DNA of 64,000 bases. Source: Helichrysum umbraculigerum. Taxonomy: Eukaryota > Streptophyta > Magnoliopsida > Asterales > Asteraceae. The position numbers and the translations under genes are program-made. Below the pieces are notes generated by a model. It did not search any database. It was not told the DNA's origin and saw nothing but the letters and a program-made list of their open reading frames with translations. The stretch covers positions 87,334,501 to 87,398,500 of the forward strand of contig CATIUR010000003.1 of NCBI GenBank assembly GCA_949592205.1, written 5' to 3'. This document shows positions 1 through 9,795 of the stretch, one piece after another; the first letter of the stretch is position 1; the number at the start of each line of letters is the position of its first letter.

Positions 1-896
1 ACGAGTTTTAATTACATATTCGGACATCATTTAGCTAGGGGAACAACATGGAAGTAAAATAAATGTAATCGGAAAAGTTTCGAGGTCGCCGGAAAACTTA
101 CAAAGTTGTCGAATCGCGAAACCAAAAAGATGAAGTTGTAGCCCTCGTTCTCGTGATCACTTTTCTCCAAACCGAGCCTAGCCTCCAATGTGTTTTAGTG
201 GTAGTTTTAGGGTGTTTTTGGGTGGTGATTTAGAGAGAGGGAGAGAGAAACCGTGAGGGAGAGAGAGAGAGGAGAGAAAGATTGAGTGAGGGAGTGAGAT
301 TGAGTGAGAGAGTGGGGAAAAGGGTGAGGGTTTGGCACCCCTCACCTTGGCCGGCCATGGTGGGGTCCACCATGTGTGGATCTCACCAAATGTTGTTTCC
401 TCGTGTTTGCGCTCTGTACGGTGTTCGTTTCCCCGGTCGTTTAAACGTTAAAATCATTTTATACGCGATTAAATATACGTTTAGAATACGAAATAATATC
501 CGATAATTTAGTTGAAGCATTTTAATAAAATACTTGTTTTTAAGCTATAAAATGGAACTTTGTTTTGTTTTGTCGGTTGGTCGAGTTTTCGGAGGGTTCG
601 GTAACGTTTTAGTTAAAACGTACGTTTTCGCTATATTATAAATATAATATAAAGTTGTAGTCAAAGTAATTAAATAATTTCACATTATTCAATAAGTGTT
701 TTACCAATGTCTGCAAGTTTGTACACTTGTTGTTTTATACGATATGTACGAATCGTATGCGCGTATATATATATATATTCCATCCATATATATATAATAA
801 GTAAATAACGTATATAATCCTATTTCATATTATATACAAGTAATAATCACGTAATTAGGAAAATTTTAAATTGATCCAAATTTTGGGGTTGTTACA
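1..896 (-). repeat. 3' LTR of element I (partial, window edge)
   Basis: Copy of 6139-7034. On the minus strand it starts TGTAACAACCCC directly after the polypurine tract. It holds the U3 part, an AT-rich stretch, the palindrome CATGGTGG/CCACCATG at 356-374 and the CT-rich leader (seen on the plus strand as GA-rich 233-320). The remaining ~2 kb of this LTR is off-window. Confidence 0.9.
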
Positions 897-906
897 TTCT
901 CCCCTT
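897..906 (-). other. Polypurine tract of element I
   Basis: On the minus strand AAGGGGAGAA lies immediately before the LTR start TGTAAC. It is preceded by the motif ATTTCGGGACGAAAT, which is also present before the 3' LTRs of element II (near 36911) and of the Tekay element (near 40597). It would prime plus-strand DNA synthesis. Confidence 0.85.
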
Positions 907-1055
907 GTTAATAAAATTTCGTCCCGAAATTTGTTCGAAGTAGTAATCGGTAGTTCTATACTAGTCAGGTAGCTACAATGTGTACTAGCAGCCTACAGTT
1001 GTAGGGTAGGTCCTACAGTGTTTGAAATCAGGTAATCGTTAAGTGGTAACGTACC

Positions 1056-1694
1056 CTAAATTTTGTTGCCTGATGGTAGTGGGCATTGGGCCTTGAGATG
1101 GCCAGCACTCCAACAATTGAAGCAGAGTTTCACCTTAGGAGGATTCGTACTTTTAGGGTAGGATTTGCATCGACCGGTGGGTATGGTACACGGTCCTTCA
1201 TGATGCCGAGTGCATCGGGAACAGAAAGGTTTCTTTCCCAAGTAATTTCCTGAAGAGTTGGAGGGAGTAATCTTCACCCGTTTTGCTGGGGGTGACGTAC
1301 AGTCAGTGTCGGTATCCTCTTCAGTAGGAGTACTTTGTGAAGTTGGTGGTGAGGTAGGGTTTTCTAAAGCTATCAAACGTAGCTCGTACTCACGCATACG
1401 TATGTCATTTTGGAAAGCAATTCGTCGTAGGTCATCAATGTCTTTCCGAGCTTCAGTCAGTTGTTTTCGCAACGAATCAATAGTTTGGTTGAGGTGGTTG
1501 ACTGATTCAGTAGTCAAGGTTTCATCAACTGATGCTTTTGCAGCAGTTAGAGCAGCAGGAGAAGCAGGTGCTGCTGCTGATTCAGCGGAGTGTTCTGTAT
1601 CACCCTCAAGTTCGAGGAGGTAAGGAAACATCTTCGGTTCCTCACTGAGCAGTTCATTTTGCAGTGTAGGGTTGTTGACGGAGTGAGTTGTCAT
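1056..1694 (-). CDS. Accessory ORF2: coiled coil plus zinc-knuckle protein
   Basis: The 212-residue protein lies between gag and the polypurine tract, where polymerase would normally be. The N-terminus has LSEE and MFPYLL blocks shared with the 310-residue ORF2 of element II. A heptad-like helical segment around residues 67-111 contains QLTEAR. The basic patch AKRVK (about 138-142) could be a nuclear signal. The C-terminus has FCSRC-RHH-GPC and a CCHC knuckle CFNCWSAGHLKAQC. Compared with element II the middle knuckle is broken: the segment between the two cysteine clusters has lost its GH..C part. The start codon follows GTAGGAA, as in element II. Function unknown; RNA or DNA binding and self-association are inferred. 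Confidence 0.75.
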   Translation of the reverse strand: MTTHSVNNPTLQNELLSEEPKMFPYLLELEGDTEHSAESAAAPASPAALTAAKASVDETLTTESVNHLNQTIDSLRKQLTEARKDIDDLRRIAFQNDIRMREYELRLIALENPTSPPTSQSTPTEEDTDTDCTSPPAKRVKITPSNSSGNYLGKKPFCSRCTRHHEGPCTIPTGRCKSYPKSTNPPKVKLCFNCWSAGHLKAQCPLPSGNKI

Positions 1695-1994
1695 TTCCTA
1701 CGAAATACGTGTTCTATTTAAGAATTTGCCTCAAGTAAGTGAAGTTATATTAATTTATCTGTTTAAAGTAACGAATAGCATACGAGCTCCCGGTCTCAAC
1801 CAGTGTGAGATAATTGGGAAGGGAGTTTGGGTTACTGTATCTAAAGTGTAAGGCAAATTGTGTTGTCGGGATTTAAGTAGTCAGTCGTTTCCTAATCCTA
1901 TTGTGTACTTAGGATCAAAGAAAACACACAGAATAAAATACAGTTATACATAAGTCATTAAGCGAGAGATTTATGAGAAAGCAGATTCGGGTGG
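1695..1994 (-). other. Spacer between gag and ORF2 with a conserved small hairpin
   Basis: No coding sequence is seen. On the minus strand 1891-1913 reads CCTAA, a 13-nt loop containing GTAC, then TTAGG. The equivalent spacer of element II has a matching CTAA/TTAG structure (35134-35154), and a second one follows its ORF2. A role in RNA processing or ORF2 expression is only a guess. Confidence 0.5.
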
Positions 1995-3086
1995 TCAAAG
2001 AATAAGCGTACCCGGGTTGAGTAAATCACAGAGTCTCGGATTTGGGTCATCCTCTCTGGCGTTAATTACGTAAGCTCTACTCCTTGTATTGTTGGTGCGG
2101 GGTTTCAGCTTAGGGCAATCCTTCCTGAAGTGCCCGGTACCGTTGCACTCATAGCAGGTTTTGGGTGCAGAAGTATCAGTACCAGTGGGGTTGGTTCGGC
2201 AGTCTTGGGCCAGGTGCCCGAATTTCTTGCACTTAGTGCAGGGACAGGAGCCGTTATGATGACGACTACAGTTGGAGCAGTAAGGCTTGCTCCCCTTGTA
2301 AGCCCTTGAGTCATTGGCATTGACTGTTGCAGGCTTTTTGTCGGAGGTAGTGTTGGATGAGTGGGGGGTTACTTCCCATTTGCGTTTGTTATTCGAGGGT
2401 GGGGTTGAAGTCGAGCCACGGCGGACAGAATTGGCCGTTAACTCATGTGCCATACGAATGGCGCTCTGAATGGTTCCCGGTTTAGATGAAGTCACTAAAT
2501 CTTGTAGTCGCTCGGGAAGTCCATCAACGTACTTTTCGATCCTTTTGTATTCAGGATCAACCATGGATGGGCACAAAAGTGCCAGCTGGTGAAAGCGGTT
2601 GGTGTAACCGGTGATGTCATCACCCTGCATCTTGTGATTCCAGAATTCTAACTCTAGTTGCTTCAGCTCATCTCTTGGGCAGTACTCGCCCCTCAGCATG
2701 ATCTTCAGTTCATCCCACTGTAGTTTGTAAGCCTCGGCAACGCTCACAGTCTGTGCATATGTGTTCCACCAAGTAAGGGCGGTGTCAGAAAAGGTACTGG
2801 TGGCGAACTTAACTTTATCCTCTTCCTTGCAGTTGCAGATGAGGAACACTGATTCGATTTTCTCGGTCCATCGAATTAGACCGATCGCTCCTTCAGTACC
2901 TGCAAAGCTCAAGGGTTTGCAGTTTTGGAAGTCCTTGTAGGTGCAGGTTTTGGGTTGTGGTCCATTAGTAGCCGTATCTTCGCTACTAGGGGTTGATGTT
3001 CGGGTAGCTAGGGCTTGAGCCACGCTACGGGCAATTATACCCGCTACTTCGGCTTCAGTAAGCATGATTTGACGTCGAGGAGGCAT
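1995..3086 (-). CDS. gag: Gag polyprotein of element I (Tekay/Del type, no protease)
   Basis: The 363-residue capsid/nucleocapsid protein packages retrotransposon RNA. The start chosen is MPPRRQ at 3086, matching MPPKRQ in element II; an upstream in-frame ATG would add nine residues. The central retrotransposon gag region has FAGTEGAIGLIRWTEKIESVF, ALTWWN, then LLCPSMVDPEYKRIEKYVDGLP. The C-terminus has CSNCSRHHNGSC followed by two CCHC knuckles, CTKCKKFGHLAQDC and CYECNGTGHFRKDC. The protein stops after EDDPNPRLCDLLNPG, about where Tekay gag-pol would continue into protease. The frame is open throughout, consistent with a young element whose gag may still be made. Confidence 0.9.
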   Translation of the reverse strand: MPPRRQIMLTEAEVAGIIARSVAQALATRTSTPSSEDTATNGPQPKTCTYKDFQNCKPLSFAGTEGAIGLIRWTEKIESVFLICNCKEEDKVKFATSTFSDTALTWWNTYAQTVSVAEAYKLQWDELKIMLRGEYCPRDELKQLELEFWNHKMQGDDITGYTNRFHQLALLCPSMVDPEYKRIEKYVDGLPERLQDLVTSSKPGTIQSAIRMAHELTANSVRRGSTSTPPSNNKRKWEVTPHSSNTTSDKKPATVNANDSRAYKGSKPYCSNCSRHHNGSCPCTKCKKFGHLAQDCRTNPTGTDTSAPKTCYECNGTGHFRKDCPKLKPRTNNTRSRAYVINAREDDPNPRLCDLLNPGTLIL

Positions 3087-3784
3087 GTTCCTTGAAACAA
3101 TAATAAAGAACATGTGAGGATTTGAATAAGAATTATGGCGGTGATGATTTAGTACGTTTAAAGAAATTTCGTCAACGGTTGAAATTGGTTCAAAGTTTGT
3201 GGGTTATAAATAAGTTTATACAGTTTCGAAATTTTTGAAAATTTTATAAAACATTTTGTAAGAAATTTTGTAACATGTTTGACCAAAAATACATTTGTTA
3301 TAAAATTTTGATGTTAAAAGTCGGTTGTATAAATTTTGAAGTCTGACGAAAACTTGAGTTGAAAATGGTTCGGTTGAGAGTATGGTCGGTGACAAGGTTT
3401 TGAAATTTTTGTATAACAATAACTGTTTAAAACAGAAGTTATGAAAGTTCCAGTGTAAAAGCAGGTTAAAATTTGTTGATGATGTTTTTCCTAGAATACA
3501 TCTAATAGTGCAGTAACGTACGTTGTAGAATGTTATAAACGTAGAATTAGATAGGAATAGCAAATGAAAACAAGGTCTCGATCTTCATATCGAAGGATGT
3601 TCGAGTAACTATGGTTGTCGGTTATAACGGTGTGGAAGTCTTCGGACGTAAGCCGGTAGTCGTGAATTCATAAAAGTTAAATAAAGACAGAATGACGAGA
3701 ATCGAGTCGTCGTTTGTTCGATGAAATGTTAAGGAATATTAATTTCGTAGTAGTCGAGAGAGTATCGTATCGGGGAAAGAGGCC

Positions 3785-3840
<56 letters not shown>

Positions 3841-4099
3841 ATAACCGCCTAGTTCGTGTCTAGCACAATCACGTAAAAGTCCCGGTTCTCTCGAGGTCAG
3901 AGTCAGCTAATGCATTCCGGTTCAACATAACCCCTTTCAGAACTCACATCATCTTCATTTAATTGTACATAGTTGATCAGGCTATGTTAAATTAAACTTG
4001 TATGCTGTAATTCCTGAACCAGTTATACCTAATGAGGAATACTGCCTAACGGTCATAGTCTAGGCCCACTAAATGCAACCTAGTTCACTATAACCTTAG
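3087..4099 (-). other. Untranslated leader between PBS and gag of element I
   Basis: No convincing ORF. It contains a TA dinucleotide microsatellite at 3787-3837. The PBS-proximal part (about 3890-4099) is similar, in reverse complement, to the element II leader near 33178-33420, for example the stretch encoding CTGACTCTGAC and the region around GTACAATTAAAT. Packaging signals probably lie here. Confidence 0.6.
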
Positions 4100-4111
4100 G
4101 CTCTGATACCA
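4100..4111 (-). other. Primer-binding site, initiator tRNA-Met
   Basis: On the minus strand TGGTATCAGAGC sits 3 bases after the LTR end (GTTACA-GAT). This is the usual plant initiator tRNA-Met PBS and fixes the direction of element I. Confidence 0.9.
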
Positions 4112-4428
4112 ATCTGTAACACCCCCAAATTTAACAGTTTGCGGAAGCGATGTTTTGGGTGTTACTAATCAATAATCAAAAGCACAAAGGATACAGTGAA
4201 CGACTCTAAATGAGACGTTCGAAAAGTTATTACATTAATACATAAGTAGTTTCAAAATACAAGCTCGAGTTCAAGTAAATTCCTAGAGATTCTAATACAT
4301 AACAACTAGTACAAAAGTAATGTATAAAAATCTCCAAGCTTGTAATGCATGCGACTCGAGTTAAGTAATCTTATCCTGCTGGGCATCCCTACTGATGCTG
4401 TGTACCTGAGAAGCATTACTAAAACGGT

Positions 4429-4443
4429 CAACCAAAAAGGTTG
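4429..4443 (-). other. Conserved terminal hairpin of Tekay-type LTR (element I copy)
   Basis: CAACC, a loop of five identical bases, GGTTG. The same position near the LTR end in three other LTR families has the same or compensated stems (32816-32829, 20621-20633, 42664-42678). It lies just before a conserved TTTTAGT...CTCAGGTAC stretch. Confidence 0.7.
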
Positions 4444-4724
4444 GTGAATCTCACAGGTTTGTAAGTAAGTAAGCAGTTGAACACACAAGTAGTATTTGTA
4501 AATCATAGCCAGCCAGTAAGTAACGATCACAGGTTATGCTCATCGTTTACTTAAGTTTTAATAAGTGGGTGGTTGCAGGTTATGCTAACCGTTTGATACA
4601 ATTGCCATGAGCCACCATAGTTGAAGCTTAACGTACAGTAAATATAGGTACCCCCTCATGAATGTAATCCAAAACATTCATACGGAACGAGTAAGAAACG
4701 CCCGTTTCTACAGGAACGGTTCGT

Positions 4725-4740
4725 GGTAGTGCTTGCTACC
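4725..4740 (-). other. Conserved internal hairpin of Tekay-type LTR (element I copy)
   Basis: GGTAG, six-base loop, CTACC, beside the conserved GACAATCCCCG block and the TATGGATCCATA palindrome. Equivalent stems differ in sequence but pair in element II and in the Tekay LTR. Confidence 0.65.
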
Positions 4741-5324
4741 CCGGGCGGGGATTGTCAGTCCCATATGGATCCATATACTAAAACTCGCGCTTATCACATA
4801 ACTAACAACTATGGTTCAGGAGGATTTCATTGGATTAGTCGTAAACTCATGCAGTTGGCGTATTCGTAATCTCATACAGTAAGTAAATCATGGCAGCAAG
4901 TAAGTTTTGTGTGTTCATGTAAAACAGTAATGCATCTCACCCCTGAGTAAAAACAGTAAAGTAGGGGCTGTAAGACTCACCTGAGTCAGGCAGTCAATGC
5001 AGTAAGTAAGCAAGTAGTATTCCCGTACTAGCACCCTTAGCGTCCTAATACGCACAAGGTTTAGTAAGTAAATGGAATACTTGTAAAGTATCCACGCTAG
5101 TTGTTCCCAAACTAGTTAATGTCCATTAGTTTGTTTGTAAGTTTGTAATCGTTTGTAAATCGTAGTTTGTATAAAAGTTGTACGGTTCGTTTGTTATCGG
5201 AGTATAATAATAATCCCATCCATTATTATTATGTATTCATAATAGTTGTACAGTTGTAAAGTATATTCGTATGATCGTTTGTTTGTATTACAACATGTAT
5301 CGTTTGCGTAAGTTCCAATGGGCT

Positions 5325-5535
5325 TAAACCCCAAAGGGTACGAGTGCAACCTCGTAAGTATTCGAGCGTATGTTCGTATCAGTTAACGTGTAATCCAGCA
5401 CGTAACTAGTGAGTGAACTTGTAAGTTTGTATCGGATGTAATCCCGTGTAATGTACAAGTGTAAGTTCGATGGAGCGTAATCTCCTAAGTATTTCGAGTG
5501 TAAACTCGTGTGCGTGTGTGAGTGAAATCTCACGT
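5325..5535 (-). repeat. Cluster of degenerate mini-hairpins in element I LTR
   Basis: Short inverted pairs follow one another: GAGTGCAACCTC, GAGCGTAATCTC, CGAGTGTAAACTCG, GAGTGAAATCTCAC. The arms vary but still pair. There is no coding potential; the open frame here is incidental. Confidence 0.5.
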
Positions 5536-5687
5536 TAGTTTTGTACAGTCTTGTACGTATTCAAGTGTTGTTGTATACTTTCAAAAGTTTAGTATTTTCA
5601 GGTATAAGTAGCATCGTATTTGATTTAGTAGTTGAAAAGTGATTCCAACACTTAGAATATATTTTGTTTTCTGATCTGGGCTTTCTA

Positions 5688-5954
5688 CGACACAAGGCTT
5701 GTGTCGCAGACTGTATGCGACATAGGGTCTGTGTCGTATGGATTTGTTTCTGATTTAGTGTTTATGCGACACAATAGTTGTGTCGCAGACAAGGGTACGA
5801 CACAACGATACGACATAGTCGTTGTGTCGCAATCAAGCGATAGGTAAATTTTGTGTCGTAGATGGTACGACATATAATGCGACATAAGCGTTGTGTCGCA
5901 TACATTGCGACATAGTGTTGTGTCGCATGAAGTTTTGGTCCGATGCGACACAAG
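5688..5954 (-). repeat. Array of TGCGACACAA/TTGTGTCGCA palindromes
   Basis: About a dozen half-sites of GCGACACAA or its complement, often facing each other to make palindromes with short centres. The same motif array is found in the LTR of the Tekay element (41571-41768), although the rest of the two LTRs differs. It lies downstream of the CT-rich leader, so it would be transcribed. Confidence 0.8.
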
Positions 5955-7081
5955 AGGTCTGTTCGGAAATTTAGTTTCCGAAAACGTATTTTCCGGTTTC
6001 CGTTGGGTCTAGAACTTTTATACTAGCTTTAATATGTTGTAATAAGTCCATAATAACTATTGGTAGTTGTTTTTAAGGTTTGTGGTGTCGTTTTCTTTAA
6101 AATGACCAAAACCGACATTTTCGTTAACGAGTTTAAAAACGAGTTTTAATTACATATTCGGACATCATTTAGCTAGGGGAACAACATGGAAGTAAAATAA
6201 ATGTAATCGGAAAAGTTTCGAGGTCGCCGGAAAACTTACAAAGTTGTCGAATCGCGAAACCAAAAAGATGAAGTTGTAGCCCTCGTTCTCGTGATCACTT
6301 TTCTCCAAACCGAGCCTAGCCTCCAATGTGTTTTAGTGGTAGTTTTAGGGTGTTTTTGGGTGGTGATTTAGAGAGAGGGAGAGAGAAACCGTGAGGGAGA
6401 GAGAGAGAGGAGAGAAAGATTGAGTGAGGGAGTGAGATTGAGTGAGAGAGTGGGGAAAAGGGTGAGGGTTTGGCACCCCTCACCTTGGCCGGCCATGGTG
6501 GGGTCCACCATGTGTGGATCTCACCAAATGTTGTTTCCTCGTGTTTGCGCTCCGTACGGTGTTCGTTTCCCCGGTCGTTTAAACGTTAAAATCATTTTAT
6601 ACGCGATTAAATATACGTTTAGAATACGAAATAATATCCGATAATTTAGTTGAAGCATTTTAATAAAATACTTGTTTTTAAGCTATAAAATGGAACTTTG
6701 TTTTGTTTTGTCGGTTGGTCGAGTTTTCGGAGGGTTCGGTAACGTTTTAGTTAAAACGTACGTTTTCGCTATATTATAAATATAATATAAAGTTGTAGTC
6801 AAAGTAATTAAATAATTTCACATTATTCAATAAGTGTTTTACCAATGTCTGCAAGTTTGTACACTTGTTGTTTTATACGATATGTACGAATCGTATGCGC
6901 GTATATATATATATATTCCATCCATATATATATAATAAGTAAATAACGTATATAATCCTATTTCATATTATATACAAGTAATAATCACGTAATTAGGAAA
7001 ATTTTAAATTGATCCAAATTTTGGGGTTGTTACAGATAGAGCTTACGCTAATCATAAATGTTTAATATATTTATACTTTAG

Positions 7082-8069
7082 GATCTTGTTAGATCATCTA
7101 GAGGTCGTGATGGTGAGACGGCTTCAGATGAAGATTCTGATAATACACCTTCTCCTCCTCCATCTGCTTCTGAAAGGAAGAGAAAAGGTAAGAGTATACT
7201 GGAGGAAGGTACTACGGAATTTGAGATTCCATTGATGAAGCGTCCGAGAACGCTTACTATTCGAGAAGGTTAGTATTGATTATAAAAGTTAAATAATCTT
7301 AACTTGTCGTTTATCAGGAGTTGAACTGAGACAGTTAATTCTGTATACAGTTGCTCAGGATACACCGCAGGTGGAGATGGATGCACCGGTGGTTACTGAA
7401 TCGATGTCTTTACCGCTACAGCATGAGGTTGCTGATCTAGTTCGTGGAGTTAATTTTCCGACGAACAAATCAGCTAGATTTGCGACAAGTTTGCTTACGC
7501 AAGCTTTGTCTCAACCTCATACACCGCTTACTAGAGACTGGCATATTGAGTCTCTCACACCGCCTGGACCAAGAACGATACTTGTTACTCCAACGACTGA
7601 TGCTGAAAGGATTACATCCGTAGAGTCGAGGGTAAAGGATTTAGAGAAGCTTACTTCTCAGATTCCAGAGCTGGTGTCGAGCAATCTTCTTCTTTCACAG
7701 CAGATTCTCAAGCAGAGTGAATCATACAATCTGTTGATGAAGACTCATGATACTTTGCTTGCGGACTTCAACGTACAGAGACTGAAGTTATCTTCTTTAG
7801 AGAGTCTGGTCTTGAGATCGCATTCAGGACAGTCTGTTCAGGGGGAGATATTGGTATATCTGGAGTCTTGCAGAGAAAATGAGTTGAAGAGGAAGAGAGA
7901 TTCAGACAAGGACGATGATCCCAATGCACCGAGTGGTGAGCAGACTGGTCCTTCAAAGACTGGTGAGCAAGCTACTATTCAGGGGGAGTCTGGTGGTAAT
8001 GCTGGTGCAAGTGGTTCTGGTACTGGTACAGGTCAAACTGAAGATGAAGCTGGTGAGACATTAGCTTGA
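7082..8069 (+). CDS. Unrecognised coiled-coil protein of element D, probably spliced
   Basis: Exon 1 starts after a splice-acceptor-like TACTTTAG (7081) and encodes an acidic, Ser/Pro-rich, basic stretch (SDEDSDNTPSPPPS, then RKRKGKS). It ends GAAG|GTTAGT at 7268. Exon 2 begins after TTATCAG at 7318 in a compatible phase and runs to the stop at 8069. The 49-base intron is shorter than usual plant introns, so a frame-disrupting indel is the alternative. Exon 2 has a predicted coiled coil (from AERITSVESRVKDLEKL to about LSSLESLV), a KRKRDSDKDDD patch and a Gly/Ser/Thr-rich tail. The true N-terminus lies left of element I. I do not recognise the family. Confidence 0.5.
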
Positions 8070-8715
8070 CTTTAGTATAGACTGTAGTTAGTATTTGTGA
8101 ACAATTGTAAAACTTAATATTATTGTGTAAATATATTTGGCTTAAAGTTATTATTATTTTAAGTAAAATATGTTTTATGTAATTTAAGTTTATATAATTA
8201 TGTTAAGATAAAATAGTGATCGAAAGTCTTCTGACTCATTGAGTAGTCGAGCGGCGTGTTCCGATTAATTTCGGCGGTCAAAATTTTATGATAACATATG
8301 CATTTTAGATTTGATTATGGACTTAAGACCGTAAGGTATATAAGTAATTAACAAGTTAAAAATGTATTCGTATTAACTAGACAAATGATATATAATTTAA
8401 AGGTTAAATTGATAATGAATGAGATCAATTAACACTTGGAAATTATATAAGGTAATTAATAGTAAATTTAAATGTTTGGTGATTATTTACAATGCATTAG
8501 AATTTAAAATTAATTAATATTTGTTAAGTAGACTTAAGAAATTTTGGATTGATTCAGGGTAATCAATAAAAGATTTTATAAGTTATATGTAAATTGCGTT
8601 TATATGTTAGGTTAAAATATACAAAAGAATTAATAAAGAAATTCTTAGATTGGTTCAGGGAAATCAATGAAGAATTTGAATTATTAATATATTTGTATTT
8701 ATGGTTTTCTCTTAG
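8070..8715 (+). other. AT-rich non-coding stretch between the two ORFs of element D
   Basis: No gene seen. It ends with an acceptor-like TTTTCTCTTAG at 8715. Two similar 21-bp sequences, GATTGATTCAGGGTAATCA and GATTGGTTCAGGGAAATCA, occur about 100 bp apart near 8550 and 8652. An intron or an intergenic spacer inside the element are both possible. Confidence 0.4.
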
Positions 8716-9740
8716 GATTGGAAATGCTTGATCTATCTGAATCGGAAGATGATATTTTTGATGAGATAGATGAAGACATTGATTTTGATCTTGAGGATGG
8801 AGAATTCCTACCACCTACAGATTGAACTGCTGTACCTGAGAATGTGCAAGACATGGGTGTAGATCTAGATGCAAACATTGATGAACACCATGTGAGCCCA
8901 TCTAGGACAGAAGTTGTTATTGAAAATGAACAAGGTCCAACAATTGTCGATATAGATGAAGATATTGATGATTCAACCTCTGATGAAGAAGAAGAAGTTC
9001 TTGTTCAAACCAAAAATCCTGCTGTTGTACTTAGGAAACTTCCAAAGAAGAAGAAGAAGATTGGAATTTCTGAAGTTGATGTTACGAAAAAGCGTGTACC
9101 ACGTAAAGGGATTATTGGTTGGTACTTTGACTCAGAACTAAAGCTTTTTGCGATCAAAAGGTTTGACGGAGTTCAATATTTTGAAAGAAAGCTTGCAGTT
9201 TTTAGTTCTCTACCACGTTATGAAATACGTGATTTGGCTAGATTAGAGATTAACAACCCAAGTCGTGATGATTATGCTGATCGTGTTGAAAGAATCATTA
9301 GACATGAGGTTGGTACGAATAAGTTTGTTCAGATTAAGCCAAGAAAGGGAAAGACTGTGAAATTACAAGAGAGAAGTCAAAGAACAGGAAGAAGAAGAAG
9401 GAAGAAAGTTTACCCAGCTGTTAGATGCATACAGCAGATTCCACTGAAGACAATGCCACAGGTTATTTTGGGAAATATGAAGAGTTGGCACGTGGATTCA
9501 GGAACTGGAGAAGCTGTTATGGTTGAAGCTGATAATGAGGTTGAAGGTGGTGAAAGAGAAATCTTTAGAGTTTATGATCATCGACACCTGATGAATATGT
9601 CGAGAAAAGATCTGTTAAAGTTGAATGAGAACAGAATTTTGACGACTATTGAATGGGCTGATTTAGCAAGAGATTATCAGTTGATGGTTAAAACTTGTAT
9701 CAAGATGAAGATTTACGCAGGCAGTAAGATTTACAAATGA
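8716..9740 (+). pseudogene. Acidic/basic protein of element D with one in-frame stop
   Basis: After the acceptor-like site the frame reads from ATG 8724 through an Asp/Glu-rich segment to a TGA at 8823-8825, then continues in the same frame to 9740. The downstream 298 residues hold DEDIDDSTSDEEEE, a KKKKK patch, a region with GWYFDSELKLFAIKRFDG and FERKLAVFSSLPRYEIRDLARLE, and an RRRRKK patch. This mix suggests a nucleic-acid-binding protein, but I do not recognise a family. The stop may be a decay mutation or a termination site. Its place just before the purine tract matches the extra 3' ORF of some large copia elements. Confidence 0.5.
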
Positions 9741-9783
9741 AGACCAAAGACAAGCGTGAAGATAAAGACGCTAGAGCTATTGT

Positions 9784-9795
9784 CAAGGGGGAGTC
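9784..9795 (+). other. Polypurine tract of element D
   Basis: CAAGGGGGAGTC directly precedes TGTTGGAACA, the usual junction of purine tract and 3' LTR in copia elements. Confidence 0.6.

Larger units (their letters stand above)
1..7034 (-). mobile_element. Element I: non-autonomous Tekay/Del-like LTR retrotransposon
   Basis: Positions 1-896 and 6139-7034 are the same sequence (I see one clear difference, near 414) and form the inner part of the left LTR and the end of the right LTR. The element reads on the minus strand: 5' LTR 4115-7034, tRNA-Met PBS, gag, a second zinc-knuckle ORF, polypurine tract, 3' LTR. The internal part is about 3.2 kb and has no protease, RT or integrase, so it must borrow enzymes. 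The left end lies outside the window. The right flank GATAG (7035-7039) is the candidate target duplication. LTR near-identity implies a recent insertion. Confidence 0.9.
4115..7034 (-). repeat. 5' LTR of element I (2920 bp)
   Basis: The LTR is bounded by TGTAACA...TGTTACA inverted ends. On the minus strand, in order: AT-rich U3, promoter-proximal palindrome 6494-6512, CT-rich leader about 6360-6460, an array of GCGACACAA palindromes 5688-5954, mini-hairpins about 5325-5535, and conserved hairpins at 4725-4740 and 4429-4443 before the PBS. A small ORF here is only LTR sequence read in an open frame. Confidence 0.9.

Noticed and set aside
282..506. 74-codon plus-strand ORF, repeated at 6420-6644
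   Set aside because: It lies inside the element I LTR, antisense to its CT-rich leader, and its product is low-complexity. No evidence of a gene.
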